From: an uncultured Oscillospiraceae bacterium
GTDB lineage: Bacteria; Bacillota; Clostridia; Oscillospirales; Oscillospiraceae
NCBI GenBank assembly: GCA_947628185.1
Contig: CANQYW010000014.1
Coordinates: 1 to 41,907, forward strand
Reading direction: 5' to 3'
Length of the DNA stretch: 41,907 nucleotides
Part shown: positions 25,194 through 32,440 of the stretch, piece by piece
Position numbering within the stretch: position 1 is the stretch's first letter
Layout of the letters: each line of letters opens with the position of its first letter
The notes under the pieces: generated by a model
The model's database searches: none
What the model was told of the DNA's origin: nothing
What the model saw: only the letters and a program-made list of their open reading frames with translations
Made by a program: the position numbers and the translations under genes

Positions 25194-25601
25194 ATGAGGA
25201 GCGTTGGAGACGTCTTTACCGCCGCCATGGCCCTCATGGGCGAGGACCCCTGCTGCGACTGCGGCGCCGATGCCGTCCAGGAGTACGCCGCCATGACGCC
25301 CGCCATCGTGGACACGCTGGTGGCGGAATATAGGATGATGGATGGCTCCTCCGGCGTACAGGCCCAGGTGCGGTGCATGCGCGAGGGGCTCGCAGGGATT
25401 GACGACACCTACGCCCTGGGGGTCATGCAGTACGGCCTGGCGGCGCACCTGCTGGTGGAGGAGAACCCCGGCGCCGCCAGTTTCTACTACCAGAGGTACG
25501 TGGAGCTCAGAAACATCTACTTCTCCCGCCGGGGCGGGGAGGACGGGGAGACCTGGGACCTCTACGGCGGGATAGAGCACGGTGAGATGGGCCGCTGGTG
25601 A
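25194..25601 (+). CDS. Adaptor-like head-tail connector protein
   Basis: A 135-aa helical protein. A central segment YALGVMQYGLAAHLLVEENP followed by FYYQRYVELRN resembles the last helices of gp4/gp15/T7 gp11-type adaptors, which sit under the portal and connect the nozzle. Start ATG 25194 is chosen (AGGTGG about 5 nt upstream); GTG 25185 is possible and overlaps the preceding gene. It is the last gene of the phage block, far from portal. Confidence 0.6.
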   Translation: MRSVGDVFTAAMALMGEDPCCDCGADAVQEYAAMTPAIVDTLVAEYRMMDGSSGVQAQVRCMREGLAGIDDTYALGVMQYGLAAHLLVEENPGAASFYYQRYVELRNIYFSRRGGEDGETWDLYGGIEHGEMGRW

Positions 25602-25647
25602 CGGCATAGACCGGGAAAGTTAAAATATCCGCCAATACATAGTAATT

Positions 25648-25685
25648 GGGCCCGGCGCGTCGAAACGCGCCGGGCCCGATTTTGA
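25648..25685. terminator. Bidirectional terminator at the right edge of the phage block
   Basis: GGGCCCGGCGCG and CGCGCCGGGCCC form a perfect 12-bp stem with a 6-nt loop (25660-25665). On the plus strand GATTTTGAATATTT follows. On the minus strand the tail is poorer in T. It stands between the convergent phage module and GGGtGRT gene and probably stops both. Confidence 0.72.
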
Positions 25686-25703
25686 ATATTTAGTTGGGGT
25701 CAA

Positions 25704-26705
25704 TTACTTGTTGAGAGCCTGGTCCACGGCCACGGCCACAGCGACGGTTGCGCCGACCATGGGGTTGTTGCCCATGCCCAGGAACCCCATCATCTCCACG
25801 TGGGCGGGGACGGAGGAGGAGCCGGCGAACTGGGCGTCAGAGTGCATACGGCCCATGGTGTCGGTCATGCCGTAGCTGGCGGGGCCGGCGGCCATGTTGT
25901 CGGGGTGGAGGGTGCGGCCCGTGCCGCCGCCGGAGGCGACGGAGAAGTAGCGCTTGCCCTGCTCCACGCACTCCTTCTTGTAGGTGCCGGCCACGGGGTG
26001 CTGGAACCTGGTGGGGTTGGTGGAGTTGCCGGTGATGGAGACGTCCACGCCCTCGGAGTGCATGATGGCCACGCCCTCGCGGACGTCGTCAGCGCCGTAG
26101 CAGCGGACCTGGGCCCGCTCGCCCTTGGAGTAGGGGATCTCCCGGACGACCTTGAGCTCGCCGGTGTAGTAGTCAAACTGGGTCTGGACGTAGGTGAAAC
26201 CGTTGATGCGGCTGATTATCTGGGCGGCGTCCTTGCCGAGACCGTTGAGGATGACGCGCAGGGGTTTCTTGCGGGCCTTGTTGGCGTTACGGGCTATGCC
26301 GATGGCGCCCTCGGCGGCGGCGAAGGACTCGTGTCCCGCCAGGAACGCGAAACACTCGGTGTCGTCCCGGAGGAGCATGGCGCCGAGGTTCCCGTGGCCC
26401 AGGCCGACCTTGCGGTCATCGGCCACGGAGCCCTTGATGCAGAAGGACTGCAGGCCGATGCCTATGGCCTCGGCGGCCTCGGCGGCGGTCTTGACGCCCT
26501 TCTTTATTGCGATGGCGGCGCCCACGGTGTAAGCCCAGCAGGCGTTCTCAAAGCATATGGGCTGGATGCCCCTGACGATGGAGTAGGCGTCCACGCCCTT
26601 CTCATCGCAGATGGCCTTCGCCTCCTCCAGGCCGGATATGCCATACTCGGCGAGGACGGCGTTGATGTTGTCGATCCTTCTCTCGTAGCTTTCAAAAAGT
26701 GCCAT
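25704..26705 (-). CDS. GGGtGRT protein
   Basis: A member of the family named after its conserved motif, here GGGTGRT at residues 259-265. The family is widespread in anaerobic Firmicutes and has no established function. Conserved cysteines (C33, C51, C56, C89, C118) and the paired NifU-like gene suggest a role linked to iron-sulfur or redox chemistry, but this is inference. ATG 26705 is chosen because AAGGAGG lies 8 nt upstream; an extension to 26771 runs into the previous gene. It is the second gene of a two-gene operon. Confidence 0.9.
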   Translation of the reverse strand: MALFESYERRIDNINAVLAEYGISGLEEAKAICDEKGVDAYSIVRGIQPICFENACWAYTVGAAIAIKKGVKTAAEAAEAIGIGLQSFCIKGSVADDRKVGLGHGNLGAMLLRDDTECFAFLAGHESFAAAEGAIGIARNANKARKKPLRVILNGLGKDAAQIISRINGFTYVQTQFDYYTGELKVVREIPYSKGERAQVRCYGADDVREGVAIMHSEGVDVSITGNSTNPTRFQHPVAGTYKKECVEQGKRYFSVASGGGTGRTLHPDNMAAGPASYGMTDTMGRMHSDAQFAGSSSVPAHVEMMGFLGMGNNPMVGATVAVAVAVDQALNK

Positions 26706-26721
26706 TGTTCCGTCCTCCTTC

Positions 26722-27414
26722 TTATTCGTGGCGCGGGTCGATGTACTTGGCGGCGTCCGCGAAACGGCCATAGGTGCCGGTGGCGGCCTTCATGGCCTCG
26801 TTGGCGTCCGTGCCCTTCTTTATGGCCTCCATCATCTTGCCGATATGTACGAACTCATAGCCGATTATCTGGTTCTCCTCGTCGAGAGCGAGACGGGTGA
26901 TGTAGCCCTCGGTGAGCTCCAGGTAGCGGGGGCCCTTCGCCTTGGTGGCGAAGATGGTGCCCACCTGACCGCGAAGACCCTTGCCCAGGTCCTCGAGGGA
27001 GGCGCCGATGGCGAGACCGCCCTCGGAGAAAGCGGACTGGCTGCGGCCGTAGACTATCTGCAGGAAGAGCTCACGCATTGCGGTGTTGATGGCGTCGCAC
27101 ACAAGGTCGGTGTTCAGGGCCTCGAGGATGGTCTTGCCGATGAGGATCTCCCCGGCCATGGCGGCGGAGTGGGTCATACCGGTGCAGCCCAGGGTCTCCA
27201 CCAGGGCCTCCTCGATGATGCCGTTCTTGATGTTGAGGGTGAGCTTGCAGGCGCCCTGCTGAGGTGCACACCAGCCCACACCGTGGGTGAATCCTGAAAT
27301 GTCACTGATCTCCTTGGCCTGTACCCACTTGCCCTCCTCGGGGATGGGCGCGGGGCCGTGGTACGCGCCCTTGGCGACGGGGCACATCTTCTCGACTTCT
27401 GCTGAATAAATCAT
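26722..27414 (-). CDS. NifU-like iron-sulfur cluster scaffold protein paired with GGGtGRT
   Basis: A 230-aa protein of the IscU/NifU scaffold superfamily that regularly accompanies GGGtGRT genes. Candidate ligands are Cys49 and Cys56 (GWCAPQQGAC) and Cys77 (TLGCTGMTHS), plus Cys11. The start has AGGGAG 6 nt upstream and a perfect consensus promoter at 27507-27479. It lies 16 nt before the GGGtGRT gene. A general [Fe-S] assembly role is not proven, since the pair is separate from isc/suf genes. Confidence 0.85.
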   Translation of the reverse strand: MIYSAEVEKMCPVAKGAYHGPAPIPEEGKWVQAKEISDISGFTHGVGWCAPQQGACKLTLNIKNGIIEEALVETLGCTGMTHSAAMAGEILIGKTILEALNTDLVCDAINTAMRELFLQIVYGRSQSAFSEGGLAIGASLEDLGKGLRGQVGTIFATKAKGPRYLELTEGYITRLALDEENQIIGYEFVHIGKMMEAIKKGTDANEAMKAATGTYGRFADAAKYIDPRHE

Positions 27415-27478
27415 GATTGACTCCCTTCTTTATTGCTTATTTGGCCCATGGCCAGTTAGTTGACGGGAAACTAATGAA

Positions 27479-27507
27479 ATTATAGCAGTAAGCAAATCGC
27501 ATGTCAA
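27479..27507 (-). promoter_or_regulatory. Consensus promoter of the NifU-like/GGGtGRT operon
   Basis: On the minus strand TTGACA (27507-27502), exactly 17 nt and TATAAT (27484-27479) match the housekeeping consensus in every position. High basal expression is expected. The leader is about 60 nt. Confidence 0.85.
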
Positions 27508-27510
27508 TAA

Positions 27511-27556
27511 ATTAACTAATAGGGACGCGAGATTTTGTCAAAATCCTGCGTCCCTA
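27511..27556 (-). terminator. Terminator of the PadR-DUF4097 operon
   Basis: TAGGGACGC and GCGTCCCTA, extended inside by GATTTTG and CAAAATC across a two-base mismatch, form a long hairpin (27520-27556). On the minus strand it is followed by the T-rich ATTAGTTAAT, which fits an intrinsic terminator between the two minus-strand operons, 70 nt after the stop of the upstream gene. Confidence 0.68.
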
Positions 27557-27622
27557 TAGGCTAAAATGACCGAAATTATATATTTAGTTTAGGGGAAATT
27601 TATGATTTACGCCGAATGAGTC

Positions 27623-28726
27623 TTAACCCTCGAATCTCACCGATATGTCCCCGGAGAGGGTCTTTGCCCGGATGTTATTGGGCCCGCTGAGGGCCCCGGC
27701 GGGGGCGTGGACGTCGCCGCTGGTGCTCCTCACCGAGAGGGTGTAGAGGTAGGGCGGGCCGGGGAAGGTGAGCTCTATATCCCCGCTGACGGCCTCGATG
27801 TGGGCCTCCCCGGAGGGGGCGGCGAGGTTGGCATCTATGTCCCCGCTGACAGTGACGAGGGAGAGGGAGCCCCGGGCGGAGACGCCCTCAAGATCTATAT
27901 CTCCGCTGGCGGTCTTTACCCGGAGCCTTGCGGCGGCGGAGCCCTCGATGCCGATGTCCCCGCTGGCGGTGACGGCGGAGAGCTCCGGGCACTGGGCGCG
28001 GGATATTTCCACGTCGCCGCTGGCGGTGACGAGGGACGCCTTGCCGGTACACTCAAGGTCCCGAAGGTCAATGTCGCCGCCCACGGACCGCACGGAGAGC
28101 TCCTTGAGGGAGAGGGAGCTCAGACTCACGTCCCCGCCGGCCACGTTGACGCTGACCTCCGTCTCACCCGCCGGGACCGCCACCCGGAGACCCAGGCGAT
28201 CGTCAAAGAGCCCGGAGAGGTTCGCCCGGGGTATGCTGAATTTATAGCCGAATATGTCAAAGGACATGGGCTCCTCCTCACGGGTGTTCCTGGAGCGGCG
28301 GAGGGTCAGGGTGGGGCCGGGGGTCAGCTCATAGTGCCAGGCGCTTGTGGCGGTGTAGTCGATGTGGATGAGGTGATCCGGGGAGAGGCAGACCTCCACG
28401 TCCCCGGAGGTGTCGTATATCTCGAGCCGCGTGACCCTCTCGGGGCTGAAGGTGAGGTGCACGGGGCCGGGGTCGGTGGTGCCGCCGGTGCTTTCATTGG
28501 TGTCGCCGGAGCTGAAGTTTCCCCGGTCCTCCCAGGTGCCGCGTATCTCGCCTATTATCTTCTCCACGTCCCCCATGTCCGCCACGGCCTCCTCCTCGGT
28601 CATGCCGTCCTCCATGCGGTCGTCTATGGCCTCGGAGTAGAACATCACAGTGCGCTGTATCTCCTCCGCAGAGGTGTTGAAACGGAGGCCCTGGCAGAGC
28701 CTATCCAGAAATTCGTTTTTACTCAT
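27623..28726 (-). CDS. HAAS/DUF1700 and DUF4097 protein
   Basis: The N-terminal 65 residues are a HAAS/DUF1700 helical domain (KNEFLDRLCQGL, EEEAVADMGDVEKIIGEI). From about residue 95 a beta-helix of the DUF4097 type follows, with about ten SGD/GGD rungs (GGDVSL, GGDIDL, SGDVEI, SGDIDL, SGDIEL). Such proteins are cytoplasmic or envelope-linked and act in stress responses; no membrane segment is visible here. It overlaps padR by 4 nt (ATGA). Its function is unknown. Confidence 0.83.
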   Translation of the reverse strand: MSKNEFLDRLCQGLRFNTSAEEIQRTVMFYSEAIDDRMEDGMTEEEAVADMGDVEKIIGEIRGTWEDRGNFSSGDTNESTGGTTDPGPVHLTFSPERVTRLEIYDTSGDVEVCLSPDHLIHIDYTATSAWHYELTPGPTLTLRRSRNTREEEPMSFDIFGYKFSIPRANLSGLFDDRLGLRVAVPAGETEVSVNVAGGDVSLSSLSLKELSVRSVGGDIDLRDLECTGKASLVTASGDVEISRAQCPELSAVTASGDIGIEGSAAARLRVKTASGDIDLEGVSARGSLSLVTVSGDIDANLAAPSGEAHIEAVSGDIELTFPGPPYLYTLSVRSTSGDVHAPAGALSGPNNIRAKTLSGDISVRFEG

Positions 28727-29034
28727 TTTTCTTCCTCCCTAATAAAATCGTATGCGCGCATCACGTCCTCCCACTCGTTGAGGAAGTCCCGGATACGCTG
28801 ATGTCCCAGATCGGTTATGCTGTAGTAGCGCCGGAGCCGCCCATTGTGCTCCCGGGAGCTGGCCGTGAGGGCCCCCGCCGCCTCCAGGCGCTTTAAAATG
28901 GGGTAGAGCGTGGACTCGCTCATCATTAAAACGGGCGATATGTCCTTTATTATCCGGTAGCCGTAGGACTCGCCCTTTGTCAGGACCTTGAGGACGCAGA
29001 CGTCCAGTATCCCGCGCCGCAGTTGTGCGTCCAT
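28723..29034 (-). CDS. PadR-family transcriptional regulator
   Basis: A 103-aa winged-helix regulator: MDAQLRRGILDVCVLKVL, the recognition part SESTLYPILKRLEAAGAL, and the wing GRLRRYYSITDLG, with a C-terminal dimerisation helix. The usual partner of HAAS/DUF1700 genes, it is expected to repress its own operon. The start has AGGAGGTGA 5 nt upstream. Confidence 0.93.
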   Translation of the reverse strand: MDAQLRRGILDVCVLKVLTKGESYGYRIIKDISPVLMMSESTLYPILKRLEAAGALTASSREHNGRLRRYYSITDLGHQRIRDFLNEWEDVMRAYDFIREEEK

Positions 29035-29057
29035 ATTTTCACCTCCTGTTGCATTAT

Positions 29058-29086
29058 ATTATGCTACACATAGTATTACTTGTCAA
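29058..29086 (-). promoter_or_regulatory. Promoter of padR with an internal operator
   Basis: On the minus strand TTGACA (29086-29081), 17 nt and CATAAT (29063-29058). An inverted repeat AT-N-CTA-N4-TAG-N-AT at 29061-29076 covers the spacer up to the -10. Its place suggests autorepression by PadR. Confidence 0.72.
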
Positions 29087-29111
29087 GGGGTATTTGCGAT
29101 TTTATCTCTAT

Positions 29112-29139
29112 TTGATTTTTGCCCGCGTTGTGATATAAT
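29112..29139 (+). promoter_or_regulatory. Promoter of the Lrp-aminotransferase-ispE operon
   Basis: TTGATT (29112-29117), 16 nt and TATAAT (29134-29139) with TGA just before it, which gives an extended -10. The leader to the Lrp gene is about 55 nt. Confidence 0.65.
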
Positions 29140-29199
29140 GGCTGGGAAGTTTTATGATTTGATTTACGCCGCCTGGCGGCGCGTTTTGGAGGGAAATAT

Positions 29200-29679
29200 A
29201 TGAACGAGATACTGAAACTCTTGGAGGAGGACGGGCGCTACACCCCCGCGGAGATCGCGGCCATGCTGGGCCGGGAGGAGGCGGAGGTCCGCGAGGTCAT
29301 AAAAAAGTGCGAGGAGGAGCACATAATAAACGGCTACACCGCCATTGTGGACTGGGACAGGACCAGCGAGGAGTCGGTGACGGCCTTCATAGAGGTGAAG
29401 ATCGTCCCCCAGCGGGACGACGGTTTCGACAGGATAGCCCGGAGGATATACCAGTACGAGGAGGTGGAGAGCCTATACCTCATGAGCGGCAGTTTTGACC
29501 TCTCGGTGATAGTCACGGGGCCCTCCTTGAGGGCGGTCTCCAGGTTCGTATCGGAGAAACTGGCGCCCATAGAGGGTGTGCGGTCCACCGCCACCCACTT
29601 CATAATGAAACGCTATAAAGATAAGCACAGGACGTTCCTTGTGGAGCCGGAGCAGGAGGAGAGGACGCTCTTCATATGA
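29200..29679 (+). CDS. Lrp/AsnC-family transcriptional regulator
   Basis: A 159-aa protein with an N-terminal helix-turn-helix (LLEEDGRYTPAEIAAMLGRE) and a C-terminal RAM-type alpha/beta domain that binds small effectors such as amino acids (YLMSGSFDLSVIVTGPSLRA). The start has TTGGAGG 7 nt upstream. It overlaps the aminotransferase start, so it may regulate this gene in response to an amino acid. Confidence 0.9.
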   Translation: MNEILKLLEEDGRYTPAEIAAMLGREEAEVREVIKKCEEEHIINGYTAIVDWDRTSEESVTAFIEVKIVPQRDDGFDRIARRIYQYEEVESLYLMSGSFDLSVIVTGPSLRAVSRFVSEKLAPIEGVRSTATHFIMKRYKDKHRTFLVEPEQEERTLFI

Positions 29680-30857
29680 TGGACTACGAAAAACTCATGT
29701 CCCGGCGGGTCCAGGGGCTGGCCCCCTCCGGCATCAGGAGATTCTTTGATATTCTCGACACCATGACCGACGCCATATCCCTGGGGATAGGGGAGCCGGA
29801 CTTCGTGACCCCCTGGCACATCCGGGAGGCGGGAGTCTACTCCCTGGAGCAGGGGTTCACAAAATATACGGCAAACGCCGGTATGACCCGGCTGCGCCGG
29901 GAGATAGCCGCGTACTTAAACCGCCGTTTCGACCTCACCTACGACCCCCAGGGGGAGATATTCGTGACGGTGGGCGGCAGTGAGGCCATTGACCTCTGCA
30001 TCCGCGCCATGCTCGATTTCGGGGACGAGGTGATCATACCGGCGCCCTCGTTTGTCTGTTACGGGCCCTTGGTGGAGATGGCGGGGGGCGTGCCGGTGTA
30101 CGTGGAGACGAAGGCGGAAAATGAGTTCCGCCTGACGGCGAAAGAATTGCGTGAGGCGCTGACGCCCAGGACGAAACTCCTGGTCCTGCCCTTCCCCAAT
30201 AACCCCACCGGGGCGATAATGGAGCGGGGGGATCTTGAGGCGATAGCGGAGGTCCTCCGTGGGACCGAGGTCACTGTGCTCTCGGACGAAATATACTCCG
30301 AGCTCACCTACGGACAGCGCCACGTCTCCCCGGCGAACATACCGGAGCTCTATGAGAGGACGCTACTCGTCAACGGGTTCTCCAAGTCCTACGCCATGAC
30401 GGGCTGGCGGCTGGGGTACGTCTGCGGGCCCAGGGAGGTGCTGCGGCAGATGATAAAGATACACCAGTACGGCATAATGAGCGCCCCCACCACCAGCCAG
30501 TACGCCGCCATCGAGGCGCTGAAGGCCGGGGACGGGGACATTGAGCGGATGCGGGACTCCTACGATAGACGCCGGAGGATGCTCCTCAAGGGTTTCCGGG
30601 ACCTGGGCCTTGAGTGTTTTGAGCCCAGGGGGGCATTCTACATGTTCCCATCCATAAAGTCGACGGGGCTCAGCTCCGAGGAGTTCTGCACCAGGTTCCT
30701 AAAGGAGGAGCGCATAGCCGTCATACCCGGCTCCGCCTTCGGCCCCGGCGGGGAGGGGTTCGCGCGGGTGTGCTACGCCTCATCAACGGAGAACATAGAG
30801 ACGGCCCTGCAGCGGTTGGGCGGTTTCCTTGAGCGACTGCGGGGTGAGGAGTCATGA
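29679..30857 (+). CDS. Class I PLP-dependent aminotransferase (aspartate/aromatic type)
   Basis: Fold-type I aminotransferase. The PLP lysine is in NGFSKSYAMTGWRLGY, the PNNPTGA loop and SDEIYSEL Asp/Tyr motif are present, and a C-terminal Arg lies in FARVCYASS. The length of 392 aa is full. The product transfers an amino group between an amino acid and 2-oxoglutarate or similar; the substrate cannot be read from sequence. ATG 29676 is an alternative start. The stop overlaps the ispE start (ATGA). Confidence 0.93.
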   Translation: MDYEKLMSRRVQGLAPSGIRRFFDILDTMTDAISLGIGEPDFVTPWHIREAGVYSLEQGFTKYTANAGMTRLRREIAAYLNRRFDLTYDPQGEIFVTVGGSEAIDLCIRAMLDFGDEVIIPAPSFVCYGPLVEMAGGVPVYVETKAENEFRLTAKELREALTPRTKLLVLPFPNNPTGAIMERGDLEAIAEVLRGTEVTVLSDEIYSELTYGQRHVSPANIPELYERTLLVNGFSKSYAMTGWRLGYVCGPREVLRQMIKIHQYGIMSAPTTSQYAAIEALKAGDGDIERMRDSYDRRRRMLLKGFRDLGLECFEPRGAFYMFPSIKSTGLSSEEFCTRFLKEERIAVIPGSAFGPGGEGFARVCYASSTENIETALQRLGGFLERLRGEES

Positions 30858-31723
30858 AATATCTCGAGCGGGCCTTCGCGAAACTTAATCTCACGCTGGA
30901 CGTCCTGGGCCGCCGGGACGACGGCTACCACGAGATGCGCATGGTGATGCAGTCCGTGGACCTCTATGACGACGTGTCTCTTGAGCTGGAGCCCGGGCGG
31001 GGGATATGGGTCACGTCAAGCGACCCCGCGCTCCCGGATGGCCCGGGGAACCTCGCCTACCGGGCGGCGGAGGAGCTGCTGCGGGAGCTCCGGGAGGAGC
31101 GGCGCGTGGCGGTACACATTGTGAAACGCATACCAGAGAGGGCGGGCCTCGCCGGGGGCAGCAGCGACGCCGCCGCCGTCCTCCGGGGGCTCTACTCAAC
31201 CCTCCGGCCTGAGGGGGACGGGGCGGAGGCGTATTCCGCGGCGCTGCGGGTGGGCTCCGACGTGGCCTTCTGCCTCTACGGGGGCACGGCTCTCGCCACG
31301 GGGCGGGGCGAGGTGCTGCGGCCCCTGCCGGATCTGCCGGAGTGCGGGATACTAATAGTTAAGCCGGAGTTCTCCGTCTCCACGCCGGAACTATTCGCAA
31401 GGCTCGACGGCGGTGAAATTGAGCGCCGCCCGGACACGGGCCGCGTCTTATCGGCGCTGGAGGCTGGGGACATAAGGGGCGTCGCCGGGGGACTCATGAA
31501 TGTCTTTGAGGGCGTCCTCCCCCGTCAGTACCGGGAGCGGGTCGAGCGGGTGAAGAGGGAGCTCCTGGAGGCCGGGGCCCTGGGTGCGGCCATGACGGGC
31601 ACGGGCTCCGCCGTATTTGGAATATTTGAGAGCTTTGAGCTGGCCGAGAACGCCGCGGGACACATTGAGGGTGATGTGTTCCCCGTGCGGCCACTCAGGC
31701 GGGTTTTTCCTGCGCGGCGCTGA
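30854..31723 (+). CDS. ispE: 4-diphosphocytidyl-2-C-methyl-D-erythritol kinase
   Basis: This GHMP-family kinase phosphorylates CDP-methylerythritol in the non-mevalonate isoprenoid pathway. Motif 1 AKLNLTLDVLGRRDDGYHEM is present near the N-terminus, the ATP loop GLAGGSSDAAAVLRGL near residue 100, and a C-terminal MTGTGSAVFGIF loop. The length of 289 aa is normal. It overlaps the aminotransferase by 4 nt. It shares that operon without an evident functional link. Confidence 0.96.
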   Translation: MKYLERAFAKLNLTLDVLGRRDDGYHEMRMVMQSVDLYDDVSLELEPGRGIWVTSSDPALPDGPGNLAYRAAEELLRELREERRVAVHIVKRIPERAGLAGGSSDAAAVLRGLYSTLRPEGDGAEAYSAALRVGSDVAFCLYGGTALATGRGEVLRPLPDLPECGILIVKPEFSVSTPELFARLDGGEIERRPDTGRVLSALEAGDIRGVAGGLMNVFEGVLPRQYRERVERVKRELLEAGALGAAMTGTGSAVFGIFESFELAENAAGHIEGDVFPVRPLRRVFPARR

Positions 31724-31742
31724 AAAAAGTAACTAAATATAG

Positions 31743-31772
31743 GAATAGACCTACAGAAATCGGGTAATGATT
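31743..31772 (+). promoter_or_regulatory. Candidate sigma-F promoter of spoIIR
   Basis: GAATA, 15 nt, and GGTAATGATT resemble the sigma-F consensus (GYATA-like -35, GGnrAnAnTw-like -10) with one mismatch in each element. In Bacillus subtilis spoIIR is transcribed by sigma-F in the forespore. The assignment here is inference. Confidence 0.45.
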
Positions 31773-31779
31773 TAATTAC

Positions 31780-31810
31780 AAAAAATGGGCAACTTTTGAA
31801 AGCTGCCCAT
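31780..31810 (-). terminator. Minus-strand terminator upstream of spoIIR
   Basis: ATGGGCA and TGCCCAT, with inner CTTT and AAAG after one mismatch, form the stem. On the minus strand it is followed by TTTTTT (31785-31780), an intrinsic terminator. The only minus-strand gene to its right is the rodA-like gene, 630 bp away, so its transcript probably runs antisense through spoIIR and ends here. Confidence 0.72.
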
Positions 31811-31837
31811 AAATCCCGAACTGCGAGGTCTATTTTT

Positions 31838-32440
31838 ATGAAGTTAAAGATCTGGGAAAAAGCGATGATCGCGGCGGCGATAGCGGCTATTATTGCGGGG
31901 ACGGGCCTTGGGCGGCGCTCCTCGGACTTCTCCGAGAAGTTCCTGCGTCTCCACGTGGTGGCAAACTCCGACACCGATGCCGACCAGGCCGTGAAACTAA
32001 AGGTCCGCGACGCGGTGCTGGAGACGATAGAGCCGAAACTTGAGGGTGTCCAGGACGCGGGTGAGGCGGCGGATGTGGCGGAGCGGGAGCTTGCGGCCAT
32101 TGAGGACGCGGCGCTTGAGTGCCTCCGGGACGAGGGGTACACCTACAGCGTCTCCGCCACGGTGGCGGAGGAGGACTTCCCCACCACGGAGTACGACACC
32201 TTCTCACTCCCGGCGGGGCGCTACAGGGCCCTGCGGGTCACCATAGGCCGGGGCGAGGGGCACAACTGGTGGTGCGTGGTGTTCCCCAACATATGTTCTG
32301 CCCCTCCCTCCGAGGACGCCGCGGCGGCGGTGGGCCTCTCGGAGGAGGAACGGGGGATAATCACCCGGGACGGCCCGGGGTACGAGGTGCGCTTTAGGCT
32401 CTTAGAGCTCTGGGGGAAACTTTTGGCGGCCCTGGGGTGA
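31838..32440 (+). CDS. spoIIR: Stage II sporulation protein R
   Basis: A signalling protein made in the forespore and secreted to the intermembrane space, where it triggers SpoIIGA to process pro-sigma-E in the mother cell. The N-terminal hydrophobic segment (residues 7-24), the family motif FLRLHVVANSDTDADQAVKL and the C-terminal motif GHNWWCVVFPNIC are clear. It is 200 aa long. ATG 31838 is preferred over the upstream TTG because GAGG lies 9 nt before it and it places the signal segment at the N-terminus. Its presence shows that the host forms endospores. Confidence 0.95.
   Translation: MKLKIWEKAMIAAAIAAIIAGTGLGRRSSDFSEKFLRLHVVANSDTDADQAVKLKVRDAVLETIEPKLEGVQDAGEAADVAERELAAIEDAALECLRDEGYTYSVSATVAEEDFPTTEYDTFSLPAGRYRALRVTIGRGEGHNWWCVVFPNICSAPPSEDAAAAVGLSEEERGIITRDGPGYEVRFRLLELWGKLLAALG

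Noticed and set aside
10200-25703. Attachment-site direct repeats flanking the phage block
   Set aside because: I compared about 60 bp at each edge by eye. Only a 7-mer (CTTGTTG) recurs, which is not significant. A full search was not possible.
27768-28100. Regular repeats in the DUF4097 gene as a tandem DNA repeat or CRISPR
   Set aside because: The periodicity follows the SGD rungs of the beta-helix at protein level and the spacing varies. There is no repeat-spacer structure.
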